Source: Streptomyces aurantiacus (lineage in GTDB: Bacteria > Actinomycetota > Actinomycetes > Streptomycetales > Streptomycetaceae). Taken from it: DNA of 64,000 bases. Positions 1-10,579 of the stretch are shown here, piece after piece; positions within the stretch are counted from its first letter, which is position 1, and each line of letters begins with the position of its first letter. The notes below the pieces were generated by a model. That model was not told the DNA's origin. It did no database searches and saw nothing but the letters and a program-made list of their open reading frames with translations. The stretch lies in NCBI RefSeq assembly GCF_027107535.1, contig NZ_CP114283.1, forward strand, positions 9,475,226-9,539,225, given 5' to 3'. The translations under genes were made by a program, and so were the position numbers.

Positions 1-746
1 TACATGACCTTGCCGAGGGTGTCCCCGCTGATCGCCGTGAGCAGACCGCCGACCGCCATGGTGACCAGGCCGAGCCGCAGCGAGGTCCGCATCACCGGGA
101 TGTGCTTCTTGCGCATCAGGTGGAACGCGGCGATACCGACCATGAACGCGCCGCCCGTCAGGAAGGCCGCGGAGAAGCTGTGGAACACCTGGTTGACCGC
201 GGTGTTCTGGGTGAGGACCAGCCAGAAGTCGGTGAGTTCGGCCCGGCCCTTCTGCTCGTTGATCCGGTACCCGACGGGGTGCTGCATCCAGGAGTTGGCC
301 GCGAGGATGAAGTACGCCGACAGCAGCGTGCCGATCGAGACCATCCATATGCAGGCGAGGTGGATCTTCTTCGGCAGCTTGTCCCAGCCGAAGATCCACA
401 GCCCGATGAAGGTGGACTCGAAGAAGAAGGCGATCAGGGCCTCGAAGGCGAGCGGCGCTCCGAAGACGTCACCGACGAAGCGCGAGTAGTCCGACCAGTT
501 CATGCCGAACTGGAACTCCTGCACGATGCCCGTGACGACACCCATCGCGATGTTGATCAGGAAGAGCTTGCCCCAGAACTTGGTGGCCCTGAGGTACTTC
601 TCCTTCTCCGTGCGCACCCAGGCGGTCTGCAGGCCCGCGGTGAGCGCGGCGAGCGAGATCGTGAGCGGGACGAAGAGGAAGTGGTAGACGGTGGTGATGC
701 CGAACTGCCATCGGGCCACGGTTTCCGGCGCCAGAGCCAATTCCAC
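1..746 (-). CDS. cydA: cytochrome bd quinol oxidase subunit I, 3' end outside window
   Basis: Membrane subunit of the high-oxygen-affinity terminal oxidase that oxidises quinol and reduces O2 to water. About 248 N-terminal residues are visible; the gene runs off the left edge. Hydrophobic segments alternate with short loops, and the N-terminus has the family pattern with His22 in 'TVYHFLFVPLT', equivalent to a conserved heme-ligand region of CydA. 'NSWMQHPVGY' is also a typical CydA segment. The GTG at 746 is chosen because AAGGAG lies 8 nt upstream; an ATG 8 bp further upstream is in another frame. A Rex-type operator at 830-847 lies about 85 bp upstream, so redox (NADH/NAD+) control is likely. 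cydB would be expected to follow outside the window. Confidence 0.95.
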   Translation of the reverse strand, partial: MELALAPETVARWQFGITTVYHFLFVPLTISLAALTAGLQTAWVRTEKEKYLRATKFWGKLFLINIAMGVVTGIVQEFQFGMNWSDYSRFVGDVFGAPLAFEALIAFFFESTFIGLWIFGWDKLPKKIHLACIWMVSIGTLLSAYFILAANSWMQHPVGYRINEQKGRAELTDFWLVLTQNTAVNQVFHSFSAAFLTGGAFMVGIAAFHLMRKKHIPVMRTSLRLGLVTMAVGGLLTAISGDTLGKVM

Positions 747-829
747 GTCGTCATCTCCTTACGTCGCCGTAGAAACAGCGGCAGTTTGTCCCGCTTGTCA
801 TAGACATCACGGGAGCAACTGGGACTCGC

Positions 830-847
830 TTGTGAACGCGTTCACAT
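830..847. promoter_or_regulatory. Rex-type operator (ROP) of cydA
   Basis: The sequence reads TTGTGAACGCGTTCACAT, matching the Rex operator pattern TTGTGAA-N4-TTCACAA at all but the last position. In Streptomyces Rex represses cyd genes and is released by NADH when respiration is limited. The position, about 85 bp upstream of the cydA start, fits. The assignment rests on motif match and target gene; binding was not tested. Confidence 0.88.
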
Positions 848-984
848 TCACAAGCAATTATGCCGCATGCTCGTTCGAGCGGTGACGGGTGGGGGGTACC
901 TGGATGCGGACCCGGGCCCTCCACACGCAAAGGGCCAGCTCAGCGGCTATGTGAGGGGTGTAGTGGCATACGCCACAGAGGACT

Positions 985-1025
985 CGGGCCCCGGCATCCC
1001 GCGAAGCGCGGGATGCCGGGGCCCG
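985..1025 (-). terminator. hairpin terminator downstream of hisC
   Basis: Perfect 19-bp inverted repeat (985-1003 with 1007-1025) around a 3-nt loop, 33 bp beyond the hisC stop. There is no U-tract, as is common for GC-rich actinobacterial terminators. It also shields the hisC transcript from the cydA promoter region. Confidence 0.8.
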
Positions 1026-1057
1026 GGGTTGCCCGTGAACTCAGGTCCGGGGCTCGT

Positions 1058-2140
1058 CTAGAGCTCCTTGCGGAACCCCTCCGTCGTCTTGAGGAAGATG
1101 TCGTTGGCCTCGGTCTCGCCCACCGTCACACGAACTCCCTCGCCCGCGAACGGCCGCACGACGACCCCGGCCCGCTCACACGCGGCGGCGAAGTCGCCGG
1201 TGCGCTCCCCGAGCCGCAGCCACACGAAGTTCGCCTGTGTGTCCGGCACCGTCCAGCCCTGCCCGCGCAACGTCTCGACCACCCGCGCGCGCTCGGACAC
1301 CAGCGACCCGACCCGGCCCAGCAGCTCGTCCTCGGCCCGCAGCGAGGCGACCGCCGCGTCCTGCGCGAGCTGGCTCACACCGAAGGGCACGGCCGTCTTG
1401 CGCAGCGCCGCCGCCACCGGCTCGTGCGCGATCGCGAAGCCGACCCGCAGCCCGGCGAGGCCGTACGCCTTGGAGAACGTCCGCAGCACGCACACGTTCG
1501 GCCGCTCCCGGTAGAGCTCGACGCCGTCCGGCACCTCCACGTCGCGCACGAACTCCCGGTACGCCTCGTCGAGGACGACGAGGACATCGCCCGGAACCCG
1601 GTCCAGGAACCGTTCCAGCTCCGCCCGGCGCACCGCCGTGCCCGTGGGGTTGTTGGGGTTGCAGACGAAGATCAGCCGCGTCCGGTCGGTGATCGCGTCC
1701 GCCATCGCGTCGAGGTCGTGCACATCCCCCGGCGTCAGCGGCACCTGGACCGCCGTCGCCCCACTGATGCGGGTGATGATCGGGTACGCCTCGAAGGACC
1801 GCCAGGCGTAGATCACCTCGTCGCCCGGCCCGGAGGTCGCCTGCACCAGCTGCTGGGCCACGCCGACCGAACCGGTGCCCGTGGCCAGGTGCGCGAGCGG
1901 CACCCCGAACCGGTCCGCCAGCTCGCTCATCAGCCCTGTGCACGCCATGTCCGGGTAGCGGTTGAAGGCGCAGGCAGCCGCGCTCACGCTCTCCAGCACG
2001 CTCGGCAGCGGCGGATAGGGGTTCTCGTTGGAGGACAGCTTGTAGGCCACCGGGCCGTCCGAGGCCGCCGCGGGCTTCCCCGGCCTGTACGTGGGGATAC
2101 CTTCCAGCTCGGCTCGCAGCTTCGGGCTCGTCTCGCTCAC
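1058..2140 (-). CDS. hisC: HisC-like PLP aminotransferase (histidinol-phosphate / aromatic amino acid)
   Basis: Fold-type I PLP aminotransferase of about 360 residues. It carries '[10 protein letters not shown]', the Asp in '[10 protein letters not shown]' and the Schiff-base lysine (about K224) in '[15 protein letters not shown]'. It would transfer an amino group to imidazole-acetol phosphate or to an aromatic 2-oxo acid. The gene stands alone, away from any his operon, which favours the stand-alone aromatic aminotransferase (pat-type) role over the dedicated histidine enzyme; sequence alone cannot settle this. The GTG at 2140 is chosen because AAGGAGG lies 6 nt upstream and gives 'SETSPKLR' at the N-terminus; an upstream in-frame start at 2191 lacks a ribosome site. 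Confidence 0.9.
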   Translation of the reverse strand: MSETSPKLRAELEGIPTYRPGKPAAASDGPVAYKLSSNENPYPPLPSVLESVSAAACAFNRYPDMACTGLMSELADRFGVPLAHLATGTGSVGVAQQLVQATSGPGDEVIYAWRSFEAYPIITRISGATAVQVPLTPGDVHDLDAMADAITDRTRLIFVCNPNNPTGTAVRRAELERFLDRVPGDVLVVLDEAYREFVRDVEVPDGVELYRERPNVCVLRTFSKAYGLAGLRVGFAIAHEPVAAALRKTAVPFGVSQLAQDAAVASLRAEDELLGRVGSLVSERARVVETLRGQGWTVPDTQANFVWLRLGERTGDFAAACERAGVVVRPFAGEGVRVTVGETEANDIFLKTTEGFRKEL

Positions 2141-2573
2141 CGCAGTCCTCCTTGTGACCGTCTCCGGCTCATCACCACCACCGGCTACCAATACTCCTCA
2201 CCTTAAGAGGATTCGGCACCGCTGAGTACGGCTCGGGACCGACCGCCCGGCCGGCGGCCGGCGTCCGCGCACACACTCCCGGGCATCACCGCACGAAGGC
2301 GTACGAAAGAGGGGGGCGCGCCGTACCTCAGCGCCCGCGCCGGTGGCTCGCGCCGTGGCGCGCATCCCTCGTGAAGGTGAGTTGAGACCTCTTCGAAACA
2401 TGGCTCATTTGGCAGGCACATGCGCGCCGACAAGTGACGTCCTGCCATTGAAACGGTCAACTCCCTTGATTTCCAAGGCAATTAAGCGCTATTGACCATG
2501 CAGAAACGTGCCTGTCAACGAGTGCATATGCGTCCGCACTACCCCACCGCATGAGCCCTACTATCGGCTCGCC
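2141..2573. other. intergenic region between divergent hisC and LacI-type gene
   Basis: This 433-bp gap must hold the hisC promoter (minus strand) and the regulator promoter. A TACTAT at 2559-2564 lies 9 nt before the regulator ATG and could be the -10 box of a leaderless transcript. No other feature is seen. Confidence 0.5.
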
Positions 2574-3686
2574 ATGACAGCAGCAGGGAAGCACCAGGTG
2601 AGCCGGTCGGAGACCTCCCGACGAGGAAGCCGGCCGGGCCGAGCGGGCATCAGAGACGTGGCCGCGGCCGCCGGAGTCTCCATTACGACGGTGTCCGACG
2701 CCCTCAACGGCAAGGGGCGACTGCCGGACGCCACCAGACGCCATGTCCGCGAGGTCGCCGACCGGCTGGGCTATCGCCCCTCCGCCGCGGCCCGAACACT
2801 CCGTACCGGCAAGTCCGGCCTCATCGGCCTGACCGTGACGACCTACGGGGACGAACCCTTCACCTTCACGGAGTTCGCGTACTTCGCGGAGATGGCCAGA
2901 GCCGCCACCTCGGCCGCGCTCGCCCGGGGTTACGCCCTGGTCATCCTCCCCGCGACCTCGCGCCACGACGTGTGGTCGAACGTGGCCCTGGACGGGACGG
3001 TCGTCATCGACCCCTCCGACCAGGACCCGGTCGTCAGCGAACTGGTCCGCCAGGGGTTACCGGTGGTCTCGGACGGCCGCCCGGCCGGCTCCCTGCCGGT
3101 GACCGCCTGGGTGGACAACGACCACGAGGCCGCGGTCCTGGGGATCCTCGACCATCTGGCCGACGCCGGAGCCCGCCGGATCGGTCTCCTGACCGGGACG
3201 ACGACCGACACGTACACGCACTTGTCGACGACCGCGTACCTGCGCTGGTGCGAGCGTGTGGGCCAGGATCCTGTGTACGAGGCCTATCCCGCGCACGATC
3301 CGTGCGCGGGAGCGGTCGCGGCCGACCGGCTGCTCGCCCGGCCCGACCGGCCCGACGCCGTCTACGGGCTGTTCGACCCGAACGGCACCGACCTCCTCGC
3401 GGCGGCCCGGCGCTACGGCCTGCGCGTACCGGACGACTTGCTTCTCGTGTGCTGCAGCGAGTCCACCGTCTACGCCAACACCGAGCCGCCCGTCACGACA
3501 CTCTCTCTCAAACCACGACGAATCGGTACGGCAGTGGTCCAGCTCCTCATCGACGCGATCGAGGGGGTCGAATCGGACCAACCGGTCGAGCAGGTCATGC
3601 CGACGGAGCTGATCGTGCGTACATCCTCCGAGCGACGGTCGCCGCGGACGACCGTCAGCCCACCGAGGTCACCGGAACAGGGGTGA
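2574..3686 (+). CDS. LacI/GalR-family transcriptional regulator
   Basis: DNA-binding regulator of 370 residues. The N-terminal LacI helix-turn-helix and hinge are clear: 'IRDVAAAAGVSITTVSDALN' starts near residue 26, followed by 'LGYRPSAAARTLRTGKS'. The remainder is a periplasmic-binding-protein-like sensor domain ending in a typical 'PTELIVRTS' strand. The ligand is unknown; no sugar transport or catabolic gene is adjacent, so the regulator may act in trans. The ATG at 2574 is preferred over an upstream in-frame ATG (2508), because the extension has no family resemblance. A TACTAT just upstream suggests leaderless transcription. Confidence 0.9.
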   Translation: MTAAGKHQVSRSETSRRGSRPGRAGIRDVAAAAGVSITTVSDALNGKGRLPDATRRHVREVADRLGYRPSAAARTLRTGKSGLIGLTVTTYGDEPFTFTEFAYFAEMARAATSAALARGYALVILPATSRHDVWSNVALDGTVVIDPSDQDPVVSELVRQGLPVVSDGRPAGSLPVTAWVDNDHEAAVLGILDHLADAGARRIGLLTGTTTDTYTHLSTTAYLRWCERVGQDPVYEAYPAHDPCAGAVAADRLLARPDRPDAVYGLFDPNGTDLLAAARRYGLRVPDDLLLVCCSESTVYANTEPPVTTLSLKPRRIGTAVVQLLIDAIEGVESDQPVEQVMPTELIVRTSSERRSPRTTVSPPRSPEQG

Positions 3687-3877
3687 CCTCCAACGCGGAA
3701 AGCTCCTCCCAATTCGGGAGAAAAGCACGGTGAACTGGGGTTCTGCTCCGATTCACCACCCCTGGGTCATCACATGGCGCGATCCGCATTCCTATGATGG
3801 GCGGACGACACCGCGGGCCGCTGCGACCAGGCAGTCCGACGCGGTGCAGATGCGGCGCGATGGTGGTGGAGGGGTCG

Positions 3878-5068
3878 ATGACTCAGGGGGCCGGTCAGGG
3901 ACCCGAGATGCGGACGCCGACGGTGCGCGACTTCCGCGTGCCGGCGTACGTGCACGAGGCCGGTCCGCACGCGCAGCCCCCCGGCCCGCACGCGCACCCC
4001 TCACCGCCGTACGACCGGTCCGCCGGCCCGTACGACCAGAGCGGGGCCCCGTACGCCGGGGCCGCGGAGCAGTACGGCCGGCCCGGCCCCTACGCCGGGC
4101 CCCCGCCGCACGGCGAGGGCGGCGTCCCGGCCCGGGAGCCGGAGGGCTACACCCCGACGGAGCGCGATCTGCCGGTGATCAACCGCGGTGACACGCTGCA
4201 GGTGCCGGTCGACCCCGAAGCGGGCCAGGTCCCTCAGCCCGACGAGGGACCGGGGCCGCTGTACGTCGTCGGTGACGTGCACGGGTACATCGACGAACTC
4301 GTGGCCGCGCTGCGCGAGAAGGGGCTCATCGACGCCGAAGCCCGCTGGGTCGCCGGGACCTCGCGTCTGTGGTTCCTCGGCGACTTCACCGACCGCGGAC
4401 CCGACGGCATCGGCGTCATCGACCTCGTGATGCGGCTGTCCGCGGAGGCAGCGGCGGCCGGCGGCTACTGCAAGGCGCTCATGGGCAACCACGAGCTGCT
4501 CCTGCTCGGCGCCAAGCGGTTCGGGGACACCCCTGTCAACTCCGGCGCGGGGACCGCCACCTTCCAGGCCGCCTGGCTGCTCAACGGCGGCCAGAAGTCC
4601 GACATGGACCGCCTCGAGGACCACCATCTGCAGTGGATGGCCCGCCTCGACGCCATGGAGATGGCGGACGGGCATCTCCTCGTGCACTCCGACACGACCG
4701 CCTATCTCGACTACGGCGACTCCATCGAAGCGGTCAACGACACCATCCGCGAAACCCTCACCCGCAACGACGCGGACGAGTGCTGGGACCTGTTCCGCAA
4801 GTTCACCAAGCGCTTCGCGTTCCGCGACGACGGCGGCGCCCAGGCGGTGCGCTCCCTGCTGGAGACGTACGGCGGTTCACGCATCGTCCATGGTCACAGC
4901 CCCATTCCGTACCTCCGGGGCGAAGTCGGATCGGAGGACGGCGACACCCCCTCGACTCCCGTGGTCGACGAACCGCACGTGTACGCCGACAAGCTCGCGA
5001 TCGCCATGGACGGCGGTGTGACCATGGCCGGAAAGCTACTCGTCCAGCAACTTCCTCTGGATAGCTGA
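3878..5068 (+). CDS. PPP-type metallophosphatase (Ser/Thr phosphatase or diadenosine tetraphosphatase-like)
   Basis: 396-residue protein with a Pro/Gly/Tyr-rich N-terminal region of about 120 residues followed by a calcineurin-like phosphoesterase domain. The metal-site signatures of the PPP superfamily appear in order: GDVHGY, GDFTDRGPDG, GNHELLLL, then HSD and GHSPI. These bind two metal ions and hydrolyse phosphate esters; the precise substrate (phosphoprotein or Ap4A-like nucleotide) cannot be told. The ATG at 3878 follows GGAGGGG with 5-nt spacing; longer in-frame starts at 3794 have no such site. Likely cytosolic: no signal peptide or membrane segment. Confidence 0.9.
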   Translation: MTQGAGQGPEMRTPTVRDFRVPAYVHEAGPHAQPPGPHAHPSPPYDRSAGPYDQSGAPYAGAAEQYGRPGPYAGPPPHGEGGVPAREPEGYTPTERDLPVINRGDTLQVPVDPEAGQVPQPDEGPGPLYVVGDVHGYIDELVAALREKGLIDAEARWVAGTSRLWFLGDFTDRGPDGIGVIDLVMRLSAEAAAAGGYCKALMGNHELLLLGAKRFGDTPVNSGAGTATFQAAWLLNGGQKSDMDRLEDHHLQWMARLDAMEMADGHLLVHSDTTAYLDYGDSIEAVNDTIRETLTRNDADECWDLFRKFTKRFAFRDDGGAQAVRSLLETYGGSRIVHGHSPIPYLRGEVGSEDGDTPSTPVVDEPHVYADKLAIAMDGGVTMAGKLLVQQLPLDS

Positions 5069-5257
5069 GCGTTCAGCGGGCAGGCGTCCTCCGACGGAGG
5101 ACACGTGCAACCCAGGGGCAATTTCTGGAAACCCCCTGTCACCGTGTGCCGTCGCCGCTCTACCATCGGCTTATCCGTAGCAGGCTCCCCTCCGTTTCTG
5201 CCCGACGGCTCGTCAGCATGCCGAGCCCCAAGCCCTACGGAGCATCGGGGGATGCAC

Positions 5258-6124
5258 ATGAACAGCGTTCCGCAGCACCTGCTGAGCGAGGACCGCCAAG
5301 AGTACGAGCGGATCCTCGACGAGGCGCTGCGCTCCGCCCCACACCGTCCGGAACTCGCCGCTGTCGGTCAGCGGCTCAACCCCGAGCAGCTGCGCACGAT
5401 GGCGCTCAACGCCACCGCGATCATCACGGCGGCCGCGGCGACCGAGTACCAGCACTACGTGAAGGTCCGCGAGGAACTGCGCCAGCCGGCGCCGTCCACC
5501 CCTCCCGTCCGCGAAGGGTCCACCAGCACCACGGATCCGGCCACGGGCGCTGTCGGGCTCGCCACCACCATGGGAGAGGTCGCCGAGACCGCCGGGGCGG
5601 GTGCCGCCGCGGTCGCCGCCGTGCTCGCCCCCGTCCTCGCCGGTACGGCCGCGGCGATATTCCTGCTCGTCGGCTACATATTGAAGATGCTCGACCCCGA
5701 ACCGGGCATCGCTCAGACCCTCCTCACCACGGGGTGGGTCTTCGGCGCCATCACCGCGGCCACGATCCTGGTGGCCGCGGTCGGTCTTCTGCTCGCCGCA
5801 CTGCGCAACGGCTCCAGCTCGCTGCAGGCCGGTGCCAACGGCGAGCGCAGCGAGGAGGCGTCCCTGGCCAGGGACGCCTGGCACGACGCCCTCCTGGAGC
5901 GCGGCATCCTGCCGTTCCTCAGGGACGCACTCGCGGACCCGGGTACGGCGGCCCTCGGCCGTGCCAAGCCCGCGGCACCGACCAGCCGAATACCGCACCT
6001 CGGCTACAACCGCCCGGGCTTCAGCAGCCCTGACGGCGGCCCGGCAGCGGGCCCCCGCCCCAGTTTCTCGAGCCCGGACTTCAGCAGTCCGGACTTCGGG
6101 GGACCGGAGCACGCTCCCGAATAG
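5258..6124 (+). CDS. two-pass membrane protein of unknown function
   Basis: 288-residue protein. Residues 1-90 are polar and helical, then come two hydrophobic segments ('VLAGTAAAIFLLVGYIL' and 'GAITAATILVAAVGLLLAAL') and a C-terminal tail with repeated 'FSSPD' units ('SFSSPDFSSPDFGGPEH'). No enzyme motif is seen. The second ATG (5258) is chosen because GGGGG lies 7 nt upstream; the ATG at 5252 abuts it. It follows the phosphatase gene with a 189-bp gap and ends at a strong terminator. Confidence 0.75.
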   Translation: MNSVPQHLLSEDRQEYERILDEALRSAPHRPELAAVGQRLNPEQLRTMALNATAIITAAAATEYQHYVKVREELRQPAPSTPPVREGSTSTTDPATGAVGLATTMGEVAETAGAGAAAVAAVLAPVLAGTAAAIFLLVGYILKMLDPEPGIAQTLLTTGWVFGAITAATILVAAVGLLLAALRNGSSSLQAGANGERSEEASLARDAWHDALLERGILPFLRDALADPGTAALGRAKPAAPTSRIPHLGYNRPGFSSPDGGPAAGPRPSFSSPDFSSPDFGGPEHAPE

Positions 6125-6144
6125 GGGCCCTGCCTGCCAAGACT

Positions 6145-6180
6145 GATCGACGACGGAATTCCGTCGTCGATCTTTTCTTT
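6145..6180 (+). terminator. intrinsic terminator
   Basis: Perfect 28-bp palindrome (6145-6172) followed by TTTTCTTTTT. This is the only classical U-tract terminator of the region on the plus strand and closes the transcript of the membrane protein ending at 6124. Confidence 0.9.
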
Positions 6181-6291
6181 TTACATTCCGTTCAGCGATG
6201 TCACCAGACAAGGCTGCCCACGTCTCTTACGTTGCCAATCATCACGTAAAGAGCAATAGGCCACTTCTGATGGCTGAGCACCATAAATAGT

Positions 6292-6325
6292 CCCACCTAC
6301 ACAGATTCGCAGGTGGGCTTGTTTT
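6292..6325 (+). terminator. weak hairpin with T-rich tail
   Basis: CCCACCT (6292-6298) pairs with AGGTGGG (6311-6317) and is followed by CTTGTTTT. This second terminator-like element isolates the downstream regulator gene; no gene is found between it and the stronger terminator at 6145. Confidence 0.5.
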
Positions 6326-6575
6326 CTCCAGGGGAGCGAAGGATGCTATATGCCATGTGGCAATCCATCACGATGCACTTCGCACCCAGGCAGGCAGGAT
6401 GGCAGCGTTAGGTCAGCGGGCCGCAGGCCTCGTGGCTGACAGGGGCCAGGCCGTCGGGTCATCGGCAGGCAGTGTCTTCGCACTCCGCCGAGCAGCCCTG
6501 AGCGGCGTGTCCGACCGCCTCGAGGCCGTTAGCCTACTGACCTACAACGCCAACCGCGTCAGGACGGAGACCTCG

Positions 6576-7433
6576 GTGCCACAGGAAGAGCCCGGATTCC
6601 AGCGTGCACGACTGCGTGATCGCCTGAAGAAGGCGAGGGAGAGCGCGGGGCTGAAGCAACGGGAGGTCGCGGAGCAACTCGACTGGTCACCCTCAAAGGT
6701 GATTCGGATCGAGGCCGGCACCGTCGGCGTGTCGGTGACCGACGTGCGGGTGCTGCTGGGGCACTACGGGATCACGGACCAGGCACAGGTCAAGGCTCTC
6801 ACCGACATGGCACGGGCCGCGCGTCGGCCGCCGTGGTGGGACCAGTACCGCGCCTGGGTGACCCAGGACTTCGAGACCTACCTCGGGTACGAAAGCTCCG
6901 CGTCGATCATCAGGAACTTCGAACCGAACCTGGTGCCCGGTCTGCTGCAGACCGAGGAGTACATGCGCACGGTCCTCAACCGGCTGAACTTCGGCACGGA
7001 AAAGACCGAGCAGCTCGTACAGCTCCGCCTGGAGCGCCAGGACCGCCTCATCCAGTCCGACGGACCCGAGTCCTTTTTCATCCTGGATGAGGCCGTGATC
7101 CGAAGGACCGTCGGCTCACTGGAGACGATGCACAAGCAGTTCGAAAAGCTGCTGACGATCAATGAAATGACCAACGTAACGGTATTCACTGTGCCCTTCA
7201 GCGCAGGAATCTACCCACGCTTCGGATCACCGTACGCCCTTTTCGAGTTCCCTGACGACGATGACGAGATGGTCGTCTATCTGGAGAACCCCGAGGGTGA
7301 GGCAATTCTTAGCGAAAAAGCCTTGGGCCGCACGTCACAGCGCCGCCCGACAGACTATCTCGACATCTTCTGGGAAGTGGAGAGGGGGGTTGCCACTGGG
7401 GTGACACGAGAGTTCCTCTTCGGCCAGGAGTGA
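6576..7433 (+). CDS. XRE-family helix-turn-helix regulator with DUF5753 domain
   Basis: 285-residue protein with an N-terminal XRE HTH ('LKKARESAGLKQREVAEQLD' then 'SPSKVIRIEAGTVGVS') and a C-terminal DUF5753 region marked by 'ARRPPWWDQYRAW', 'EPNLVPGLLQTEEYMRTVL' and 'ERQDRL'. This architecture is abundant in Streptomyces (WhiJ/AbaA-type loci) and is usually paired with a DUF397 protein, which here lies just downstream in opposite orientation. The GTG at 6576 has GGAG 6 nt upstream; the 73-residue in-frame extension to 6357 has poor third-position GC and no family match. Genes of this class often influence development, but the target here is unknown. Confidence 0.88.
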   Translation: MPQEEPGFQRARLRDRLKKARESAGLKQREVAEQLDWSPSKVIRIEAGTVGVSVTDVRVLLGHYGITDQAQVKALTDMARAARRPPWWDQYRAWVTQDFETYLGYESSASIIRNFEPNLVPGLLQTEEYMRTVLNRLNFGTEKTEQLVQLRLERQDRLIQSDGPESFFILDEAVIRRTVGSLETMHKQFEKLLTINEMTNVTVFTVPFSAGIYPRFGSPYALFEFPDDDDEMVVYLENPEGEAILSEKALGRTSQRRPTDYLDIFWEVERGVATGVTREFLFGQE

Positions 7434-7515
7434 CACGGAACAAAAGCTGGGGAGCATGTTACGGAACGTCACTGGCCGTAAAACAGGAACAGCTGCAGCG
7501 GCGGAGTCGGAGCGG

Positions 7516-7716
7516 CTAGGAAATGGCTTCCGGGCCAGAATCCTTCACCACGCCGAGGAAAGAATGCCAGGCATATGCACTGAACCCCAATAACACCCCT
7601 TCGGGGTCGTGCGAATCCCGCACGGCCACGTGATCGGCGAAAGCCACCTCGACACAGTTTCCCTGGTTACTCGCCGAGCTCTTTCGCCACCGCAGTTCAG
7701 CACCATCGAGTTCCAT
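7516..7716 (-). CDS. DUF397 small protein
   Basis: 66-residue protein with the DUF397 core: 'LRWRKSSASNQGNCVEVA', then 'VAVRDSHDPEG' and 'FSAYAWHSFL'. DUF397 proteins accompany XRE/DUF5753 regulators and are thought to modulate them. Normally the two are co-directional; here this gene converges on the regulator with an 82-bp gap. The ATG at 7716 is preceded by GGGGG with 4-nt spacing. Confidence 0.88.
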   Translation of the reverse strand: MELDGAELRWRKSSASNQGNCVEVAFADHVAVRDSHDPEGVLLGFSAYAWHSFLGVVKDSGPEAIS

Positions 7717-7860
7717 GCAGCCCCCACGTCTTCGCCTACGAAAAGTGGCGATGCCGAGGTATTTCGGCATCCAAATCAGTATGGGCGTCGCCGCCAGGGC
7801 TGCCAAGACGCACACCGGCGCCCATCACATGCCAATAAATGGAGGTATATGCATCATAAA

Positions 7861-7899
7861 CGCAATAAAAGGCCAGCCGCGTTGCGCAAACGGCTGGCC
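7861..7899 (-). terminator. minus-strand intrinsic terminator
   Basis: GGCCAGCCG (7871-7879) pairs with CGGCTGGCC (7891-7899). On the minus strand the stem is followed directly by TTTTATT, so it would stop leftward transcription arriving from beyond 7900, for example thiC read-through or an antisense RNA. No plus-strand U-tract is present. Confidence 0.7.
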
Positions 7900-7915
7900 G
7901 AAAAGAAACCGCGCT

Positions 7916-7930
7916 TGTTCAAAATGAACA
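7916..7930. promoter_or_regulatory. palindromic operator candidate
   Basis: Perfect inverted repeat TGTTCA-AAA-TGAACA in the leader of the small membrane-peptide gene, about 95 bp upstream of its start. It may be a target of the neighbouring XRE regulator; this is inference from proximity only. Confidence 0.35.
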
Positions 7931-8024
7931 CAGCAAAAGGGAGCCCTCGACCCGGCCGGCAAGCTTCAGGTCACGGACTCCCTCGCCAAGCACCCTCGTC
8001 TGCGAAACCGAAAGGAGCTCTGTC

Positions 8025-8192
8025 ATGGAGTCTACAGACTCCATCCCGGAGGGCTACACACCGCACACGACCAGCTCAAGGAACTGGAAGCTGTGGGCGC
8101 GCTCAGCAGGCGCCAACGTATTCAAGGGAGCTTGCACGGCTCTTGGGGCCGGAGCAGTCTCCCTGTTGATCTGGTGGTTCGAAAAGCAATAG
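8025..8192 (+). CDS. 55-residue single-span membrane peptide
   Basis: Small gene with a strong ribosome site: AAAGGAGCT ends 5 nt before the ATG. The peptide begins 'MESTDSIPEGYTPH', has a basic/aromatic stretch 'SRNWKLWARSAGANVFK', then a hydrophobic Gly/Ala segment (residues about 36-50) ending in 'IWWFEKQ'. It looks like a one-pass membrane peptide with an aromatic belt. No family is recognised. It is the plus-strand neighbour of a minus-strand terminator, so its leader may be covered by antisense transcription. Candidate roles (toxin of a type I system, holin-like or signalling peptide) are guesses. Confidence 0.7.
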   Translation: MESTDSIPEGYTPHTTSSRNWKLWARSAGANVFKGACTALGAGAVSLLIWWFEKQ

Positions 8193-8483
8193 CGTCACTC
8201 GCTCACCACTGGCCTCATCCGCGCGTCGGCACCGGGCCGGATCACCGAGGTCCTGGATTGCACTGCCCAGGGCCTCGGCTCCGAAGCACGAGGGCCGTTC
8301 GGTCGGCCAAAGGTGACTGCCTCTGACCATTCCTGCCCGCGAAGCTCATGAGCGGCAGCGCCAAAGCGAGGCGGCAGTGGGACTGTCGTGCCTTCCGTCG
8401 TCGGACTCTCGTGCCGTACTCCGGGCGGGCCCCGGCCGTCATGACCGGGGCCCTGGGAACGCGGCCGGCGCGTCCGCCCCTGC

Positions 8484-10503
<2,020 letters not shown>

Positions 10504-10579
10504 CAAAGGTGCTTCCACGCTAGCGTCACAATGGGCGCGGTGAACAGTGGGCCCCTCGCGTTCTTGCGATGATCGGTCG

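Larger units (their letters stand above)
747..1057. other. intergenic region cydA/hisC
   Basis: This 311-bp gap carries the cydA leader and Rex-type operator on the right-to-left transcript and the strong hisC terminator hairpin at 985-1025. No further gene is seen. Confidence 0.7.
7717..8024. other. regulatory-looking gap of the accessory patch
   Basis: This 308-bp gap is poorer in GC than its surroundings. It holds a minus-strand terminator (7861-7899), a perfect TGTTCA-AAA-TGAACA palindrome (7916-7930), the presumed DUF397 promoter on its left, and the leader of the small membrane-peptide gene on its right. Confidence 0.5.

Noticed and set aside
6357..6575. 73-residue N-terminal extension of the XRE regulator
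   Set aside because: Third-position GC is low, no family similarity, and GTG 6576 has a good ribosome site.
7849..8169. 106-residue plus-strand frame beginning with a very basic peptide and a GGAGG
   Set aside because: The ribosome site is only 3 nt from the ATG, the frame runs through a hairpin and into the 55-residue gene in another frame, and the rest has shadow-like composition.
6181..8483. tRNA attachment site, integrase or transposase in the accessory patch
   Set aside because: The patch was read on both strands; no tRNA fold, att-like repeat, integrase or transposase was found, so a mobile origin is only inferred from composition.
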